Part shown: piece by piece, positions 1 to 7,827 of the stretch
Layout of the letters: every line of letters begins with the position of its first letter
Numbering within the stretch: the first letter of the stretch is position 1
Assembly: GCF_022690685.1 (NCBI RefSeq)
Contig: NZ_JALCYY010000045.1
Location: 1-44,374 of the forward strand
Origin: Anaeromyxobacter terrae
GTDB lineage: Bacteria; Myxococcota; Myxococcia; Myxococcales; Anaeromyxobacteraceae
Reading direction: 5' to 3'
Length of the DNA: 44,374 bases
The notes under the pieces: generated by a model
Told to the model about the DNA's origin: nothing
Databases searched by the model: none
Seen by the model: only the letters and a program-made list of their open reading frames with translations
Translations under genes and position numbers: made by a program

Positions 1-119
1 CCCGCCGCCGCGCGGGGCACCCGGCCCAGCGGGCGCCGTTCACCCGCGGCGCCCGCCGATCGGGCCGGGGCGCACGGCGCCGTCGCGATCACCAGCTTTA
101 CTCGACGGAGGGAGACGAC

Positions 120-659
120 ATGGGAGCCTGGACTCGAAGTGCATACCTCGCCGCCGGAGCCGCAGCTCTGCTCGCCGCCGCGTGCCAGCGGGAGGGCGGC
201 GACAGCCGGCAGGCGCGTCGCGACACCGGCGGAGCGGTCTCGCCGACCAGCCCGAGCGCGCCGCCGACCGACACGCAGCTCGCAAGGGGCGAGCGTGAGC
301 GCGCCGCCCAGCCGTCGACGCAGCAGCCGGCGACCGGCCCGCAGGCGTCGCAGCAGCCGCCGGCCGCGGCGGGCGCCCAGCGCACCGCGAGCGGCACGGT
401 GGTGAGCGCCAGCGCGCAGGAGGTGGTCGTTCGCCAGGGCGGCGCCGAGCCGAACATCAAGCTCCGCGTCGGCGCGGACACGCCGGTCCTCATCGACGGG
501 CAGCAGCGCACCGTGAGCGACCTGAAGGAAGGGACGCAGGTGCGCGCCGCGTTCACCGAGAAGGACGGCGCGCCCCAGGCGATCCGCATCGAGGTGCAGG
601 GCGGCGCGAACGCGCCGAAGGGAACGACGGAGCCGCAGGGCACGCAGCAGCAGCGCTGA
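120..659 (+). CDS. Small Ala/Gln-rich lipoprotein with C-terminal beta domain, function unknown
   Basis: The 179-residue product starts with a charged N-terminus, a hydrophobic stretch (about residues 7-21) and Cys22 in the context LAAAC, which looks like a lipoprotein signal although the -3 residue is Ala rather than Leu. Residues 25-95 are rich in Ser, Pro, Gln and Ala and probably unstructured. Residues about 96-160 alternate Val/Ile with charged residues (SGTVVSASAQEVVVRQGG, then a segment around VLIDG), resembling small beta-barrel domains of the DUF5666 kind; that resemblance is from memory. The ATG at 120 follows a strong ribosome site, GGAGGGAG at 107-114. A perfect hairpin at 679-711 follows the stop, so the gene is probably monocistronic. 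I cannot assign a function; an envelope location is likely. Confidence 0.75.
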   Translation: MGAWTRSAYLAAGAAALLAAACQREGGDSRQARRDTGGAVSPTSPSAPPTDTQLARGERERAAQPSTQQPATGPQASQQPPAAAGAQRTASGTVVSASAQEVVVRQGGAEPNIKLRVGADTPVLIDGQQRTVSDLKEGTQVRAAFTEKDGAPQAIRIEVQGGANAPKGTTEPQGTQQQR

Positions 660-678
660 AGGAGCGGATGAGGAATCG

Positions 679-711
679 GCGGGGCCCGCGCTTCCGTGGC
701 GCGGGCCCCGC
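679..711 (+). terminator. Strong GC hairpin terminator after the lipoprotein gene
   Basis: A perfect 13-base-pair stem pairs 679-691 with 699-711 around a 7-base loop. It lies 20 bases after the stop codon at 659 and is followed by a short T-containing stretch (TGCGTTTCG) rather than a long T run. Position and stem strength support a terminator; the weak T tract leaves efficiency uncertain. Confidence 0.65.
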
Positions 712-749
712 TGCGTTTCGCGTCGAGAACGTCGACGTTGAGCCGCCCC

Positions 750-863
750 GACCCCGACCTCGACCTCGACCTCGACCTCGACCCCGACCTCGACCTCGAC
801 CCCGACCTCGACCTCGACCCCGACCTCGACCTCGACCCCGACCTCGACCTCGACCTCGACCTC
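750..863. repeat. Hexanucleotide tandem repeat (GACCYC)19 with 18-base superunit
   Basis: Nineteen consecutive six-base units run from 750 to 863, each GACCCC or GACCTC. Scoring units as C or T gives C TTTT C TT C TT C TT C TTTT, so the centre has an 18-base higher-order period (one C unit, two T units). The tract is noncoding: it lies between the terminator of the upstream gene and the REP-like element at 891. Every frame gives simple dipeptide repeats, as expected from a hexamer. Confidence 0.95.
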
Positions 864-890
864 GATCCTCGAGCCCGACCCCGCCCGTGG

Positions 891-947
891 TTCGACAGGC
901 TCATCACGAGCGGTCGATAAACGCCCGCTCGCCCTGAGCCTGTCGAA
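891..947. repeat. REP-like interspersed palindrome
   Basis: TTCGACAGGCTCA (891-903) is the exact inverted copy of TGAGCCTGTCGAA (935-947), and inside it CGAGCGG (907-913) pairs with CCGCTCG (925-931). The whole forms a long, slightly interrupted cruciform or hairpin. On the minus strand it reads CCCTTCGACAGGCTCAGGG followed by CGAGCGG, a motif type I recognise as scattered between genes in many high-GC bacterial genomes. A related half-element lies at 7775-7824 in this window. Confidence 0.75.
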
Positions 948-1264
948 GGGAGAGCGGTCCCGACCGCGCCCCTACCTTCACCGCCCCCAGCGCGCCGCCC
1001 TAAGTGGCGGGACCTCGCGCCCGCAGGCGGGCCACTGGACGCGGTAGGCACCGCCCCGACCCACGGACCGCAATGCAACGCGGTCGGCCTCGGCACCGTC
1101 GCCCATGCCCAGCCCCCGCCCGCAGCCCCGCGTTGCCGGCGGCGTCTGGCGGACGGCGCCGCCCCCCGTACCTTGTCCCCGTCCATCGTGGCCCGCCGAG
1201 GACGTGAGGTCCCGTCCAGGCGGCGCGCCAAGGTGACGTCAGCCGCGGCGATGTCGGCCAGAAC
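948..1264. other. Intergenic stretch without recognisable gene
   Basis: Between the REP-like element and the second hexamer tract I see no reading frame with sensible protein composition; all long frames are Arg/Pro/Ala-rich artefacts of GC content. The only short features noticed are a TGACGTCA palindrome at 1234-1241 and no convincing promoter. Confidence 0.5.
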
Positions 1265-1306
1265 GACCTCGACCTCGACCCCGACCTCGACCTCGACCCC
1301 GACCCC
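1265..1306. repeat. Second GACCYC hexamer tract (7 units, then degenerate C-rich)
   Basis: Seven perfect units run from 1265 to 1306 in the order T T C T T C C, keeping the same 18-base superperiod as the tract at 750-863. They decay into CCGCCC and GACCGC variants up to about 1349. The tract ends about 110 bases before the start codon of the di-heme cytochrome gene, so it could lie in or near its promoter region. Confidence 0.9.
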
Positions 1307-1457
1307 CCGCCCCCGCCCCCGACCCCTCGACCGCGACCGCGACCGACTGAAACCTCCTCCGTCGCCCCGCATCCAATTCTTCGGACTGCCACCCGCTGCC
1401 GCACCTCGCGGCCTCGGGCGGCTCGAGGCGCGTGCACGCGCCCGGAGGAGAGATCCC

Positions 1458-2801
1458 ATGAGACGCGTCCTCGCCGCAGCCGTCCCGCTCGCCGCGCTGG
1501 CCCTCTACCTCTCGTTTCCGAGGCCGGCCGGTCCGGAGGCCGCCCGCAGCGGCCATCACCGTCGCGAGGCAGCAGCGGATCCGATCCTGGATCACGCCGA
1601 CCGGCTGCTCGACGAGGGCCGGCACGTCTTCCGCGAGGAGACGTTCGGCGACGAGGACTTCTGGGGCGGGCAGCTCCGGCTGCACGAGGCGATCGCCGGA
1701 CAGGCGAACGGGGGCGTGGGGCCGGGGCTCTCGCCGCGCGCGGCGCTCTCGCTCGGCCTCAAGGTGGACGCGGGCGCGCTACCCGCCGCGACTGCGGAGG
1801 CCGTTCGACGCGGGGCCGTGAACCTCGACGACCCGGCGGTCACGGTGGAGCTCCTGCGCGCCGGCGCGGTCGTGGGCGTGAAGGGCCGGTTCGACGACGG
1901 TGGTCGGCTCAGCTCGGTCGGCATCGCCTGCGCCCTCTGCCACTCGACCGTGGACGACTCGGTCGCGACCGGCATCGGGCGGCCCCTCGACGGCTGGCCG
2001 AACCGCGACCTCGACGTGGGCGCCATCGTGGCGAGCGCGCCGACGCTCGCGCCGTTCGCGTCGCTCCTCGGCACCGACGAGGACACCGTGCGCACGGTGC
2101 TGCGGAGCTGGGGGCCCGGCCGCTACGACGCGGAGCTCGCCCTCGACGGCAAGGCGTTCCGCCCCGACGGGAAGAGCGCCTCGACGCTGCTCCCTGCCGC
2201 GTTCGGCCTCGCGGGCGTGAACCTGCACACGTACACGGGCTTCGGCTCGGTGACCTACTGGAACGCCTTCGTGGCGAACACGCAGATGCACGGGAAGGGC
2301 ACGTTCTTCGACCCGCGGCTCGCGGATGCGTCGCGCTTCCCCATCGCGGCGAAGGCCGGGTTCTTCGACATCCGCTCGGAGGACGACCGCATCACGCCGA
2401 AGCTCGCGGCGCTTCACTTCTACCAGCTCGCGATCCCGGCGCCGCGCCCACCGGAGGGCTCGTTCGACGCCGACGCGGCGGCGCGCGGGAAGGCGCTCTT
2501 CGAGGGCAAGGCGAAGTGCGCCACCTGCCACGTCCCGCCGCTCTACACGGAGCCCGGCTTCGCCATGCACACCGCCGCGGAGCTCGGCATCGACGACTTC
2601 CAGGCGAGCCGCTCGCCGGAGCAGCGGTACTACCGGACGACGCCGCTCGCCGGCCTCTTCACGCGCGAGAAGGGCGGCTTCTACCACGACGGCCGCTTCG
2701 CGACGCTCGACGCGGTCGTCGACCACTACGCGGACACGCAGAAGCTCGAGCTCACCCCCGGCGAGCGTGCCGACCTCGTTCAGTTCCTGAGGTCGCTGTG
2801 A
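1458..2801 (+). CDS. Di-heme cytochrome c, cytochrome c peroxidase/MauG-like
   Basis: The product has 447 residues with an N-terminal hydrophobic segment (residues 5-20) that should export it or anchor it in the periplasm. Two heme c sites are visible: CALCH at 158-162 and CATCH at 354-358. The C-terminal motif FYHDGRFATLDAVVDHY resembles the end of the second heme domain in the bacterial cytochrome c peroxidase/MauG group. That group reduces peroxide or oxidises partner proteins, but catalytic residues were not confirmed here, so peroxidase activity is inferred. The ATG at 1458 is chosen because GGAGGAG lies at 1444-1450 and the hydrophobic segment begins at once; longer frames run into the hexamer tract. 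The 3' end overlaps the convergent metallophosphoesterase gene by 50 bases. Confidence 0.82.
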   Translation: MRRVLAAAVPLAALALYLSFPRPAGPEAARSGHHRREAAADPILDHADRLLDEGRHVFREETFGDEDFWGGQLRLHEAIAGQANGGVGPGLSPRAALSLGLKVDAGALPAATAEAVRRGAVNLDDPAVTVELLRAGAVVGVKGRFDDGGRLSSVGIACALCHSTVDDSVATGIGRPLDGWPNRDLDVGAIVASAPTLAPFASLLGTDEDTVRTVLRSWGPGRYDAELALDGKAFRPDGKSASTLLPAAFGLAGVNLHTYTGFGSVTYWNAFVANTQMHGKGTFFDPRLADASRFPIAAKAGFFDIRSEDDRITPKLAALHFYQLAIPAPRPPEGSFDADAAARGKALFEGKAKCATCHVPPLYTEPGFAMHTAAELGIDDFQASRSPEQRYYRTTPLAGLFTREKGGFYHDGRFATLDAVVDHYADTQKLELTPGERADLVQFLRSL

Positions 2802-3915
2802 CGGGGGTGCAGGCGTACGGCTCGCACCGTCCGTCTCCCACCGCCCGGCAGCAGTAGAGGCTCCGGCGGTCCCGGCCGACGAGCTTCAGCTCCCAGCCGC
2901 CGGCGCGCACCTCGAGCACGCCGAAGCCCCAGCGCTGGGACCAGTACAGCGACCGGCCGCCCGCGAAAGGACCGCCGAACGGCTTGGGGTGCGTCGAGGC
3001 CGTCGAGGCGGCGATGAACTCGTCGTGGCCGCCGGGGGTGCGGACGTGCTGCAGGTCGTGAGCGTGACCGGCGAGCCATGCCGGGATGCGGTCGCCCATC
3101 GCGTCCTCGAGCTGCCGCACGCGGCGCACGTACTCCGGGCGCCGGACCATCGCGGCGCGGTTCCGCGGATCGCCGGCGACGTCGGCGTAGTAGTGCCCGA
3201 CGAGGAAGCAGGTGCGCTCCACCCCGCAACCTCCGGACGAGCGACGGACGAAGTCGAGCTCGTCCTCCCAGCGAAACCCGCCGTAGTCGCCCTCGAGGAG
3301 CAGGGTGTCGATCACGATGAGGCGCGCCGGCCCGCGATCGACGACGTAGTGCCGCCCGGGCATCGTCCAGTGGGGCCCCTGGTGCTGCACCTCGAGGCAC
3401 GCCTTCACGCGCTGCTCGCGGACGCTCGGCCCGGGGAGCTCGCTGCAGGGCCCGTCCGCCCGGACGTCGTGGTTCCCGATCGCGAGGTACACCGGGACGG
3501 GCACGCCGCCACGCGAGAGCCCCGCGAGGCGGCGCTCGAAGAGCCGAGCGAAGCGCCCGTCCGCGCCGATGTCCGGCTGCGGGCGCACCGTGTTCCCGTC
3601 GGCCTCGAACGCGCAGCTCCCGGCGTTGCGGACGCGGGGGTCCGGCCCGCAAGGGTAGAGGTTGTCGCCGACGTGCATCGCGAGGTCGAAGGGCGCGGCC
3701 GCGTGCTCCTCCAGGATCGTCCGCGCGACCACCTCCTGCTGTCGCGTGGGTATCCCGAAATCGCCGAAGAACAGGATCCTGACCGCCGGCGGCCCGAGGG
3801 ACGCTGCCGACGGGAGGACCCCCGCCGCCCGCCGCTCCGCCCCGTCCTCGCGCGGAGCGAGGCAGGCGACGGAGGCGAGCACCGCGACGGCCACGAGGGC
3901 GACGCACGTACGCAT
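2752..3915 (-). CDS. Secreted calcineurin-like metallophosphoesterase
   Basis: The 387-residue product has a hydrophobic N-terminus (residues 4-19, with Cys18 in VLASVAC), so it is exported and possibly lipid-anchored. The dinuclear metal motifs of the calcineurin-like phosphoesterase fold appear in order: GDFG (51-54), GDN (83-85), GNHD (147-150), a GH pair (240-241) and GHAH (283-286). The pattern resembles purple-acid-phosphatase-like enzymes, which hydrolyse phosphoesters outside the cytoplasm; the substrate is unknown. Additional Cys residues in the catalytic half suggest disulfides. The start at 3915 is picked because it gives an immediate signal sequence. The last 16 or so codons run antisense through the end of the neighbouring cytochrome gene and are unlike the rest, so the C-terminal tail may be a late extension. 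Confidence 0.82.
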   Translation of the reverse strand: MRTCVALVAVAVLASVACLAPREDGAERRAAGVLPSAASLGPPAVRILFFGDFGIPTRQQEVVARTILEEHAAAPFDLAMHVGDNLYPCGPDPRVRNAGSCAFEADGNTVRPQPDIGADGRFARLFERRLAGLSRGGVPVPVYLAIGNHDVRADGPCSELPGPSVREQRVKACLEVQHQGPHWTMPGRHYVVDRGPARLIVIDTLLLEGDYGGFRWEDELDFVRRSSGGCGVERTCFLVGHYYADVAGDPRNRAAMVRRPEYVRRVRQLEDAMGDRIPAWLAGHAHDLQHVRTPGGHDEFIAASTASTHPKPFGGPFAGGRSLYWSQRWGFGVLEVRAGGWELKLVGRDRRSLYCCRAVGDGRCEPYACTPVTATSGTERGRHARRG

Positions 3916-4111
3916 GGACCAAGCGTGATGCAGCATGGCGACAGGCCGCACGCACCGTCGGGGGATCGGAGCCCTCCCGGCGCGCTTCGAGCACCCTGGC
4001 GCGACGCCGCGTACGCCCATCGCGGCGGCGCTCCGCTCGCTTCGGCGCGTCCGCCCACCCGGGGCGGCGCGCCGCGGCAGGCATGTTATGTAGGGGTCGG
4101 CGACCGGAGGT

Positions 4112-5029
4112 GTGGTGAAGCGGCCGAACGGCGTACGTCCTCGAGAGCGCTCCTCACGTCCTGCTGGCGCGAGTCCGCCCGCGGAGGGACGGGCGGCGAT
4201 TGGCGCGGTGCTCGCGGCGGCGGCGCTCGTCTGCTTCGCAGCGAACTCGCTCCTCGCGCGGGCAGCGCTCCGCGAGGGGCGCGCGGACCCGGCGAGCTTC
4301 ACCGCGATCCGGGTCGCCTCCGGCGCTGCCTTCCTGGCCCTCCTGGCTGCGGCTCGCCGCCGGCCTCTCGCGGGCGGCAGCTGGACGTCGGCGGCGGCGC
4401 TGCTCGGGTATGCAGCGGCGTTCTCCCTCGCCTACGTCCGAATCCCGACGGGCGTGGGCGCGCTGCTGCTCTTCCCGGCGGTGCAGGTGACGATGATCGG
4501 CGTCGGCGTCGCGCAAGGCGCGCGGCCGACGCGCCGGCAATGGCTCGGTGTCGCGGTCGCGCTGGCCGGGCTCGCGTACCTCACGCGCCCGGGCGCGCAC
4601 GACGCGGATCCGGCCGGCGCCGCCTTGATGGTGCTCGCCGGCGTGTCATGGGGCGTCTACAGCCTTCGCGGGAGGACGGCGAAGGAACCGCTCGGCACGA
4701 CGGGGGACAACTTCGTCCGCGCAACCGTTCTCGCGCTCCCGCTCGCGTCCGCGTTCCTCCTGCTGGAGGGCGGGCGGCTCGGTGTCGAGGGCGCCGCGCT
4801 GGCGATCGTCTCCGGCGCGCTCGCGTCCGGTGGCGGCTACACGCTCTGGTACGCCGTCGTCCCGTGGCTCGGCGCGACGCGCGCCGCGACGCTGCAGGTG
4901 TCCGTGCCCGCGCTCGCGGCCGCTGGCGGCGTGCTCGTCCTGGGAGAGCCACTCAGCCTGCGGCTCGTGGTGTCCGCCGCGATCATCCTCAGCGGGGTGG
5001 CCCTGACGCTGGCGCGCCCGGGGGGCTAG
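4112..5029 (+). CDS. DMT-superfamily (EamA) transporter
   Basis: The 305-residue product has about ten hydrophobic segments after a charged leader of roughly 28 residues and shows the internal duplication typical of EamA permeases: the first half carries SLLARAALREG and the second GVYSLRGR followed by GGYTLWYAVVPWLGATRAA. Such proteins export small metabolites such as amino acids or nucleosides across the inner membrane; the substrate cannot be read from sequence. The frame opens with GTG at 4112 immediately followed by GTG at 4115; GGAGG at 4106-4110 is better spaced for the second, so the start may be 4115. It is divergent from the metallophosphoesterase gene, with about 196 bases between, and is followed by a perfect hairpin at 5091-5125. 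Confidence 0.82.
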   Translation: MVKRPNGVRPRERSSRPAGASPPAEGRAAIGAVLAAAALVCFAANSLLARAALREGRADPASFTAIRVASGAAFLALLAAARRRPLAGGSWTSAAALLGYAAAFSLAYVRIPTGVGALLLFPAVQVTMIGVGVAQGARPTRRQWLGVAVALAGLAYLTRPGAHDADPAGAALMVLAGVSWGVYSLRGRTAKEPLGTTGDNFVRATVLALPLASAFLLLEGGRLGVEGAALAIVSGALASGGGYTLWYAVVPWLGATRAATLQVSVPALAAAGGVLVLGEPLSLRLVVSAAIILSGVALTLARPGG

Positions 5030-5090
5030 CCGAGGCAGCGCCCACGGCGTTCAGCAGGCGGCACCGACGTCCTGCGGGACACGAATGGGC

Positions 5091-5125
5091 TCGTGGCCGG
5101 CGCGACCACACCGCGCCGGCCACGA
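5091..5125. terminator. Bidirectional hairpin terminator between convergent genes
   Basis: A perfect 14-base-pair stem joins 5091-5104 to 5112-5125 around a 7-base loop. It lies between the stop of the plus-strand transporter (5029) and the stop of the minus-strand secreted protein (5138). No T run is present on either side, so it may act as an mRNA 3' end stabiliser as much as a terminator. Confidence 0.6.
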
Positions 5126-5137
5126 CCCGCTCCCCTG

Positions 5138-5626
5138 CTAAGGACAGCTGAACAACGAGTCGAAGTTGGTGCTGCAGTTCAGCAGGACGGAGGTCCCGGG
5201 GTCTCCGGTATAGGCGCACACCTCCACGTTGGTGAAGTCGATGGTCATCGGCGGACTGCACGACGGGGTCAGGATGGCGTCGACGTCGACCGAGAACTGG
5301 AGGTTCCCGCTCGACACGAAGTAGATCCCCTGCCCCTCGACGGCGGTCTTGTCTGGCGTGTCATTCTTGTTATTGGCGTTCGGACTGTTGTCGCCGGGAT
5401 TGATGCATTGCGCGTCCGCGGTGACGACGACCGTCACCTCGGTGTTGTCAGGGAGTCCGAGACCCACGTCCTTCCCCGAGCATGCCAGCGTGTCGGCGTC
5501 CGCGCAGAACGCCGAGAGATTCTGGAAATGCGGGCTCCTCGCCCACGCAGCGGAGGCGCCGAGCGCCAGCGCAGCCACCGCTACGGACTTCGACCACCTC
5601 ACCCACCTCGCCGAATTGCTTCCCAT
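5138..5626 (-). CDS. Secreted Cys-rich protein of unknown function
   Basis: The 162-residue product has a clear Sec signal: basic residues, a hydrophobic core (about 14-27) and an AWA cleavage site before Arg30. The mature part begins SPHF and contains seven Cys, a GLGLPDN segment and CINPGDNSPNANNKN. That layout reminds me of a family of small secreted proteins of unknown function in actinobacteria and other bacteria whose members carry an aGLG motif, a Cys-x-N-x-G-G-N-x-P motif and an Asn-Gly turn; this is from memory. The start is supported by GGAGG four bases upstream on the coding strand. The composition (more Asn, Thr, Asp and less Arg/Ala) differs from neighbours, as exported or acquired genes often do. 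No function is assigned. Confidence 0.75.
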   Translation of the reverse strand: MGSNSARWVRWSKSVAVAALALGASAAWARSPHFQNLSAFCADADTLACSGKDVGLGLPDNTEVTVVVTADAQCINPGDNSPNANNKNDTPDKTAVEGQGIYFVSSGNLQFSVDVDAILTPSCSPPMTIDFTNVEVCAYTGDPGTSVLLNCSTNFDSLFSCP

Positions 5627-5643
5627 ACGGCCTCCATCGCCGT

Positions 5644-5663
5644 CGCATGCGCAAGGGCATGCG
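5644..5663. promoter_or_regulatory. Inverted repeat just upstream of the secreted-protein gene
   Basis: CGCATGC (5644-5650) and GCATGCG (5657-5663) form a perfect 7-base inverted repeat with a 6-base spacer, 18-37 bases upstream of the start at 5626. It could be an operator for a dimeric regulator or a leader hairpin. No promoter hexamers could be fixed around it. Confidence 0.35.
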
Positions 5664-6206
5664 AGCCGCTCCGACCTTCGGCGTTCGGTCGAAGGCGTTC
5701 AGCGCGCGCGGCAGCGTCCTGCGCGCGGAGTCGTTCTCGATCGTCGTCGTCGGATGCCGCAACTGTGCGTCCGGGCACACCCCGTGAGAAGGCTCGCGCC
5801 CCAATGTCATAGACGGACAATCGAGCGTGCTGATGCGCGCTCGACGCGAGGGACGCGCGAGGCGAACGCACGTACGTCGCGCAGAGAGACGCGATGCTTC
5901 GGTGCGTCTTCGGAGCGCGCCCGGTAGCACCGCGATCGGCGTGGTTCGATCGCGTGAGGCGCGCGGCGGGTGTTGACCATTTGTTCACTCGAAGACGGTA
6001 CACGTCCGAGAGTACCGCTCCCGCATTGCGCACAGCGAGTCAATGAGTGCGCGATCGCCCGGAGCGCTCGGTGCGTGTGCGCCGACGACAGCAGCGGCAG
6101 GCTCGCCGCTCGTCCTCATCCGACGCGACGAGCGGCGCTCTCGTCGATCGGGCCGCGACCGCACGAGCCGGAGTGGAGGAGGCCGCTCGGCTGAGCAGCG
6201 CCCATG
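5664..6206. other. Intergenic region, no convincing gene; one operator-like inverted repeat
   Basis: No frame here has a plausible start, ribosome site and normal composition together. The stretch around 5960-6020 is less GC-rich than its surroundings. It contains TTGACC at 5973-5978 and an inverted repeat CGGTAC (5996-6001) / GTACCG (6012-6017) with a 10-base spacer, which could be a promoter with operator, but no gene is positioned to use it on the plus strand. The part from about 6040 to 6200 may be decayed sequence. Confidence 0.4.
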
Positions 6207-6226
6207 CCGCTGCCTCGAGAGGCAGC
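6207..6226 (-). terminator. Possible terminator hairpin after gltD
   Basis: CGCTGCCTC (6207-6215) and GAGGCAGCG (6218-6226) form a compact palindromic hairpin 56-75 bases past the gltD stop. There is no T tract on the minus strand, so termination is a guess based on position and stem. Confidence 0.35.
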
Positions 6227-6281
6227 GCGGGGCAGCTCGGCGACGCGGCGGACCGCGCTGGGAAGGTGTGTGGCGCCCGGG

Positions 6282-7769
6282 CTACGGCGGCAGCACCGTC
6301 TCCCCGTACGACAGGTAGCGATCCACGGCCTGCGCCGCCTCCCGCCCCTCGCGGATCGCCCAGACCACGAGCGACTGACCGCGCGACATGTCGCCCGCCG
6401 CGAACACGCCAGGCACGCTCGTCATCTTGCTGTCGTCGGTCCAGACGTTGCCGCGGTCGTCGAGCTTCACGCCGAGCTGCTGCAGCATCGGCTTCTCGGG
6501 GCCGACGAAGCCGAGCGCGAGCAGCACGAGGTCGCCGGGGACCACGCGCTCGGAGCCGGCGATCTCGCGCGGCCCGAAGCGGCCGTCCGGGCCCTTCGTC
6601 CACTCGACGTCGACGACGTGCAGCTCCTTGACCCTGCCCTGCGCGTCGCCGACGAAGCGCTTCGTCAGCGCCCGGAAGCGGCGGGGATCGCTCCCCCACA
6701 GCGCCTTCGCCTCCTCCTGCCCGTAGTCGAGCTTGAGGACCTTCGGCCACTGGGGCCACGGGTTGTCCGCCGCGCGCTCGAGCGGCGGCTGGGGGAGGAT
6801 CTCCAGCTGCACGACGCTGCTCGCGCCATGGCGGATCGAGGTGCCGACGCAGTCGGTGCCGGTGTCGCCGCCGCCGATGACGACGACGTCCCGGCCCTTC
6901 GCGGAGATGTAGCGCCCGTCCGCGTGGCGCGAGTCGAGCAGCGACTTCGTGTTCGCGTGCAGGAACTCCATGGCGAGGTGGATGCCCTGGAGGTTGCGCC
7001 CCTCCACCGGCAGGTCCCTCGCCTGCGTCGCGCCGCCCGCGAGGACCACCGCGTCGAAGTCCTTCAGGAGCCGCTGCGCCGGGATGTGCTTGCCGATCTC
7101 CGTCTCGGTGACGAAGCGCACGCCCTCGTCGGCGATGAGCTGCACCCGCCGCTCGACCACCGCCTTGTCGAGCTTCATGTTCGGGATCCCGTACATGAGG
7201 AGCCCGCCCGCGCGGTCGGCGCGCTCGAACACCGTGACGGTGTGGCCCGCCTTGTTGAGCTGCTGGGCGGCGGCGAGGCCGGCCGGCCCGGAGCCGATGA
7301 CGGCCACCCGCTTCCCGGTGCGCGCCGCGGGCGGCTGCGGCTTCACCCAGCCCTCGGCGAAGGCGCGCTCGACGATCTCGTGCTCGATGAGCTTGATCGT
7401 GACGGGCGGCTCGTTGATGCCGAGCGTGCAGCTCCCCTCGCACGGCGCCGGGCAGACCCGGCCGGTGAACTCGGGGAAGTTGTTCGTCTTCGCGAGGCGG
7501 ATGTACGCCTCGTGCCACTGGCCGCGGTAGACGAGGTCGTTCCACTCCGGGACGAGGTTGTTCACCGGGCATCCGGCCGCCATGCCGGCGATGAGCACGC
7601 CGGTGTGGCAGAACGGGATGCCGCAGTCCATGCAGCGCGCGCCCTGCTGGCGGAGGGTCTCCTCCCCGTACGGCGGGTGCGCCTCGCTCCAGTCCTCGAT
7701 CCGCTCGCGCGGCGGCCGCTCGTGCTTCGGCTCCCGCGGGTACTCCATGAATCCGGTCGGCTTTCCCAT
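6282..7769 (-). CDS. gltD: Glutamate synthase (NADPH) small subunit
   Basis: The small subunit takes electrons from NADPH and passes them through FAD and Fe-S clusters to the large subunit, which makes glutamate from glutamine and 2-oxoglutarate. The N-terminus has the family opening [13 protein letters not shown] and the Cys-rich segment with Cys46, Cys49 and Cys54, part of the two Fe-S centres. A further Cys lies in [16 protein letters not shown] first dinucleotide site reads [15 protein letters not shown] and a second [12 protein letters not shown]. The length of 495 residues is usual. I start at the ATG at 7769; a GTG at 7781 would add only MNGK and lies inside the REP-like element. It is 58 bases downstream of gltB and surely cotranscribed. 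Confidence 0.95.
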   Translation of the reverse strand: MGKPTGFMEYPREPKHERPPRERIEDWSEAHPPYGEETLRQQGARCMDCGIPFCHTGVLIAGMAAGCPVNNLVPEWNDLVYRGQWHEAYIRLAKTNNFPEFTGRVCPAPCEGSCTLGINEPPVTIKLIEHEIVERAFAEGWVKPQPPAARTGKRVAVIGSGPAGLAAAQQLNKAGHTVTVFERADRAGGLLMYGIPNMKLDKAVVERRVQLIADEGVRFVTETEIGKHIPAQRLLKDFDAVVLAGGATQARDLPVEGRNLQGIHLAMEFLHANTKSLLDSRHADGRYISAKGRDVVVIGGGDTGTDCVGTSIRHGASSVVQLEILPQPPLERAADNPWPQWPKVLKLDYGQEEAKALWGSDPRRFRALTKRFVGDAQGRVKELHVVDVEWTKGPDGRFGPREIAGSERVVPGDLVLLALGFVGPEKPMLQQLGVKLDDRGNVWTDDSKMTSVPGVFAAGDMSRGQSLVVWAIREGREAAQAVDRYLSYGETVLPP

Positions 7770-7774
7770 TTTCC

Positions 7775-7824
7775 CGTTCACCCTGAGCGTAGCCCCGATC
7801 CTGCGGGGGGCCGAAGTCGAAGGG
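7775..7824. repeat. REP-like element in the gltB-gltD gap
   Basis: On the minus strand the element begins CCCTTCGACTTCGGCCCC and ends GCTCAGGGTGAACGG, with a GCCCC/GGGGC pairing inside. It shares CCCTTCGAC, GCTCAGGG and GA[AG]CGG with the element at 891-947. It occupies 50 of the 58 bases between the gltB stop and the gltD start. Confidence 0.65.
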
Positions 7825-7827
7825 TTC

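Noticed and set aside
750-863. CRISPR array
   Set aside because: The repeats are contiguous six-base units without spacers, and no cas genes are present.
1234-1241. TGACGTCA palindrome as regulatory site
   Set aside because: A single 8-base palindrome in noncoding GC-rich DNA is expected by chance and is not near a start codon.
98-1459. Long minus-strand open frame across the repeat region
   Set aside because: Its protein is mostly Arg-Ser, Gly-Arg and Val-Glu dipeptide repeats generated by the hexamer tracts, with no ribosome site and no domain.
5807-6043. Possible small minus-strand genes upstream of the secreted protein
   Set aside because: No ribosome sites, biased composition (Arg/Ser/Ala) and no recognisable motif.
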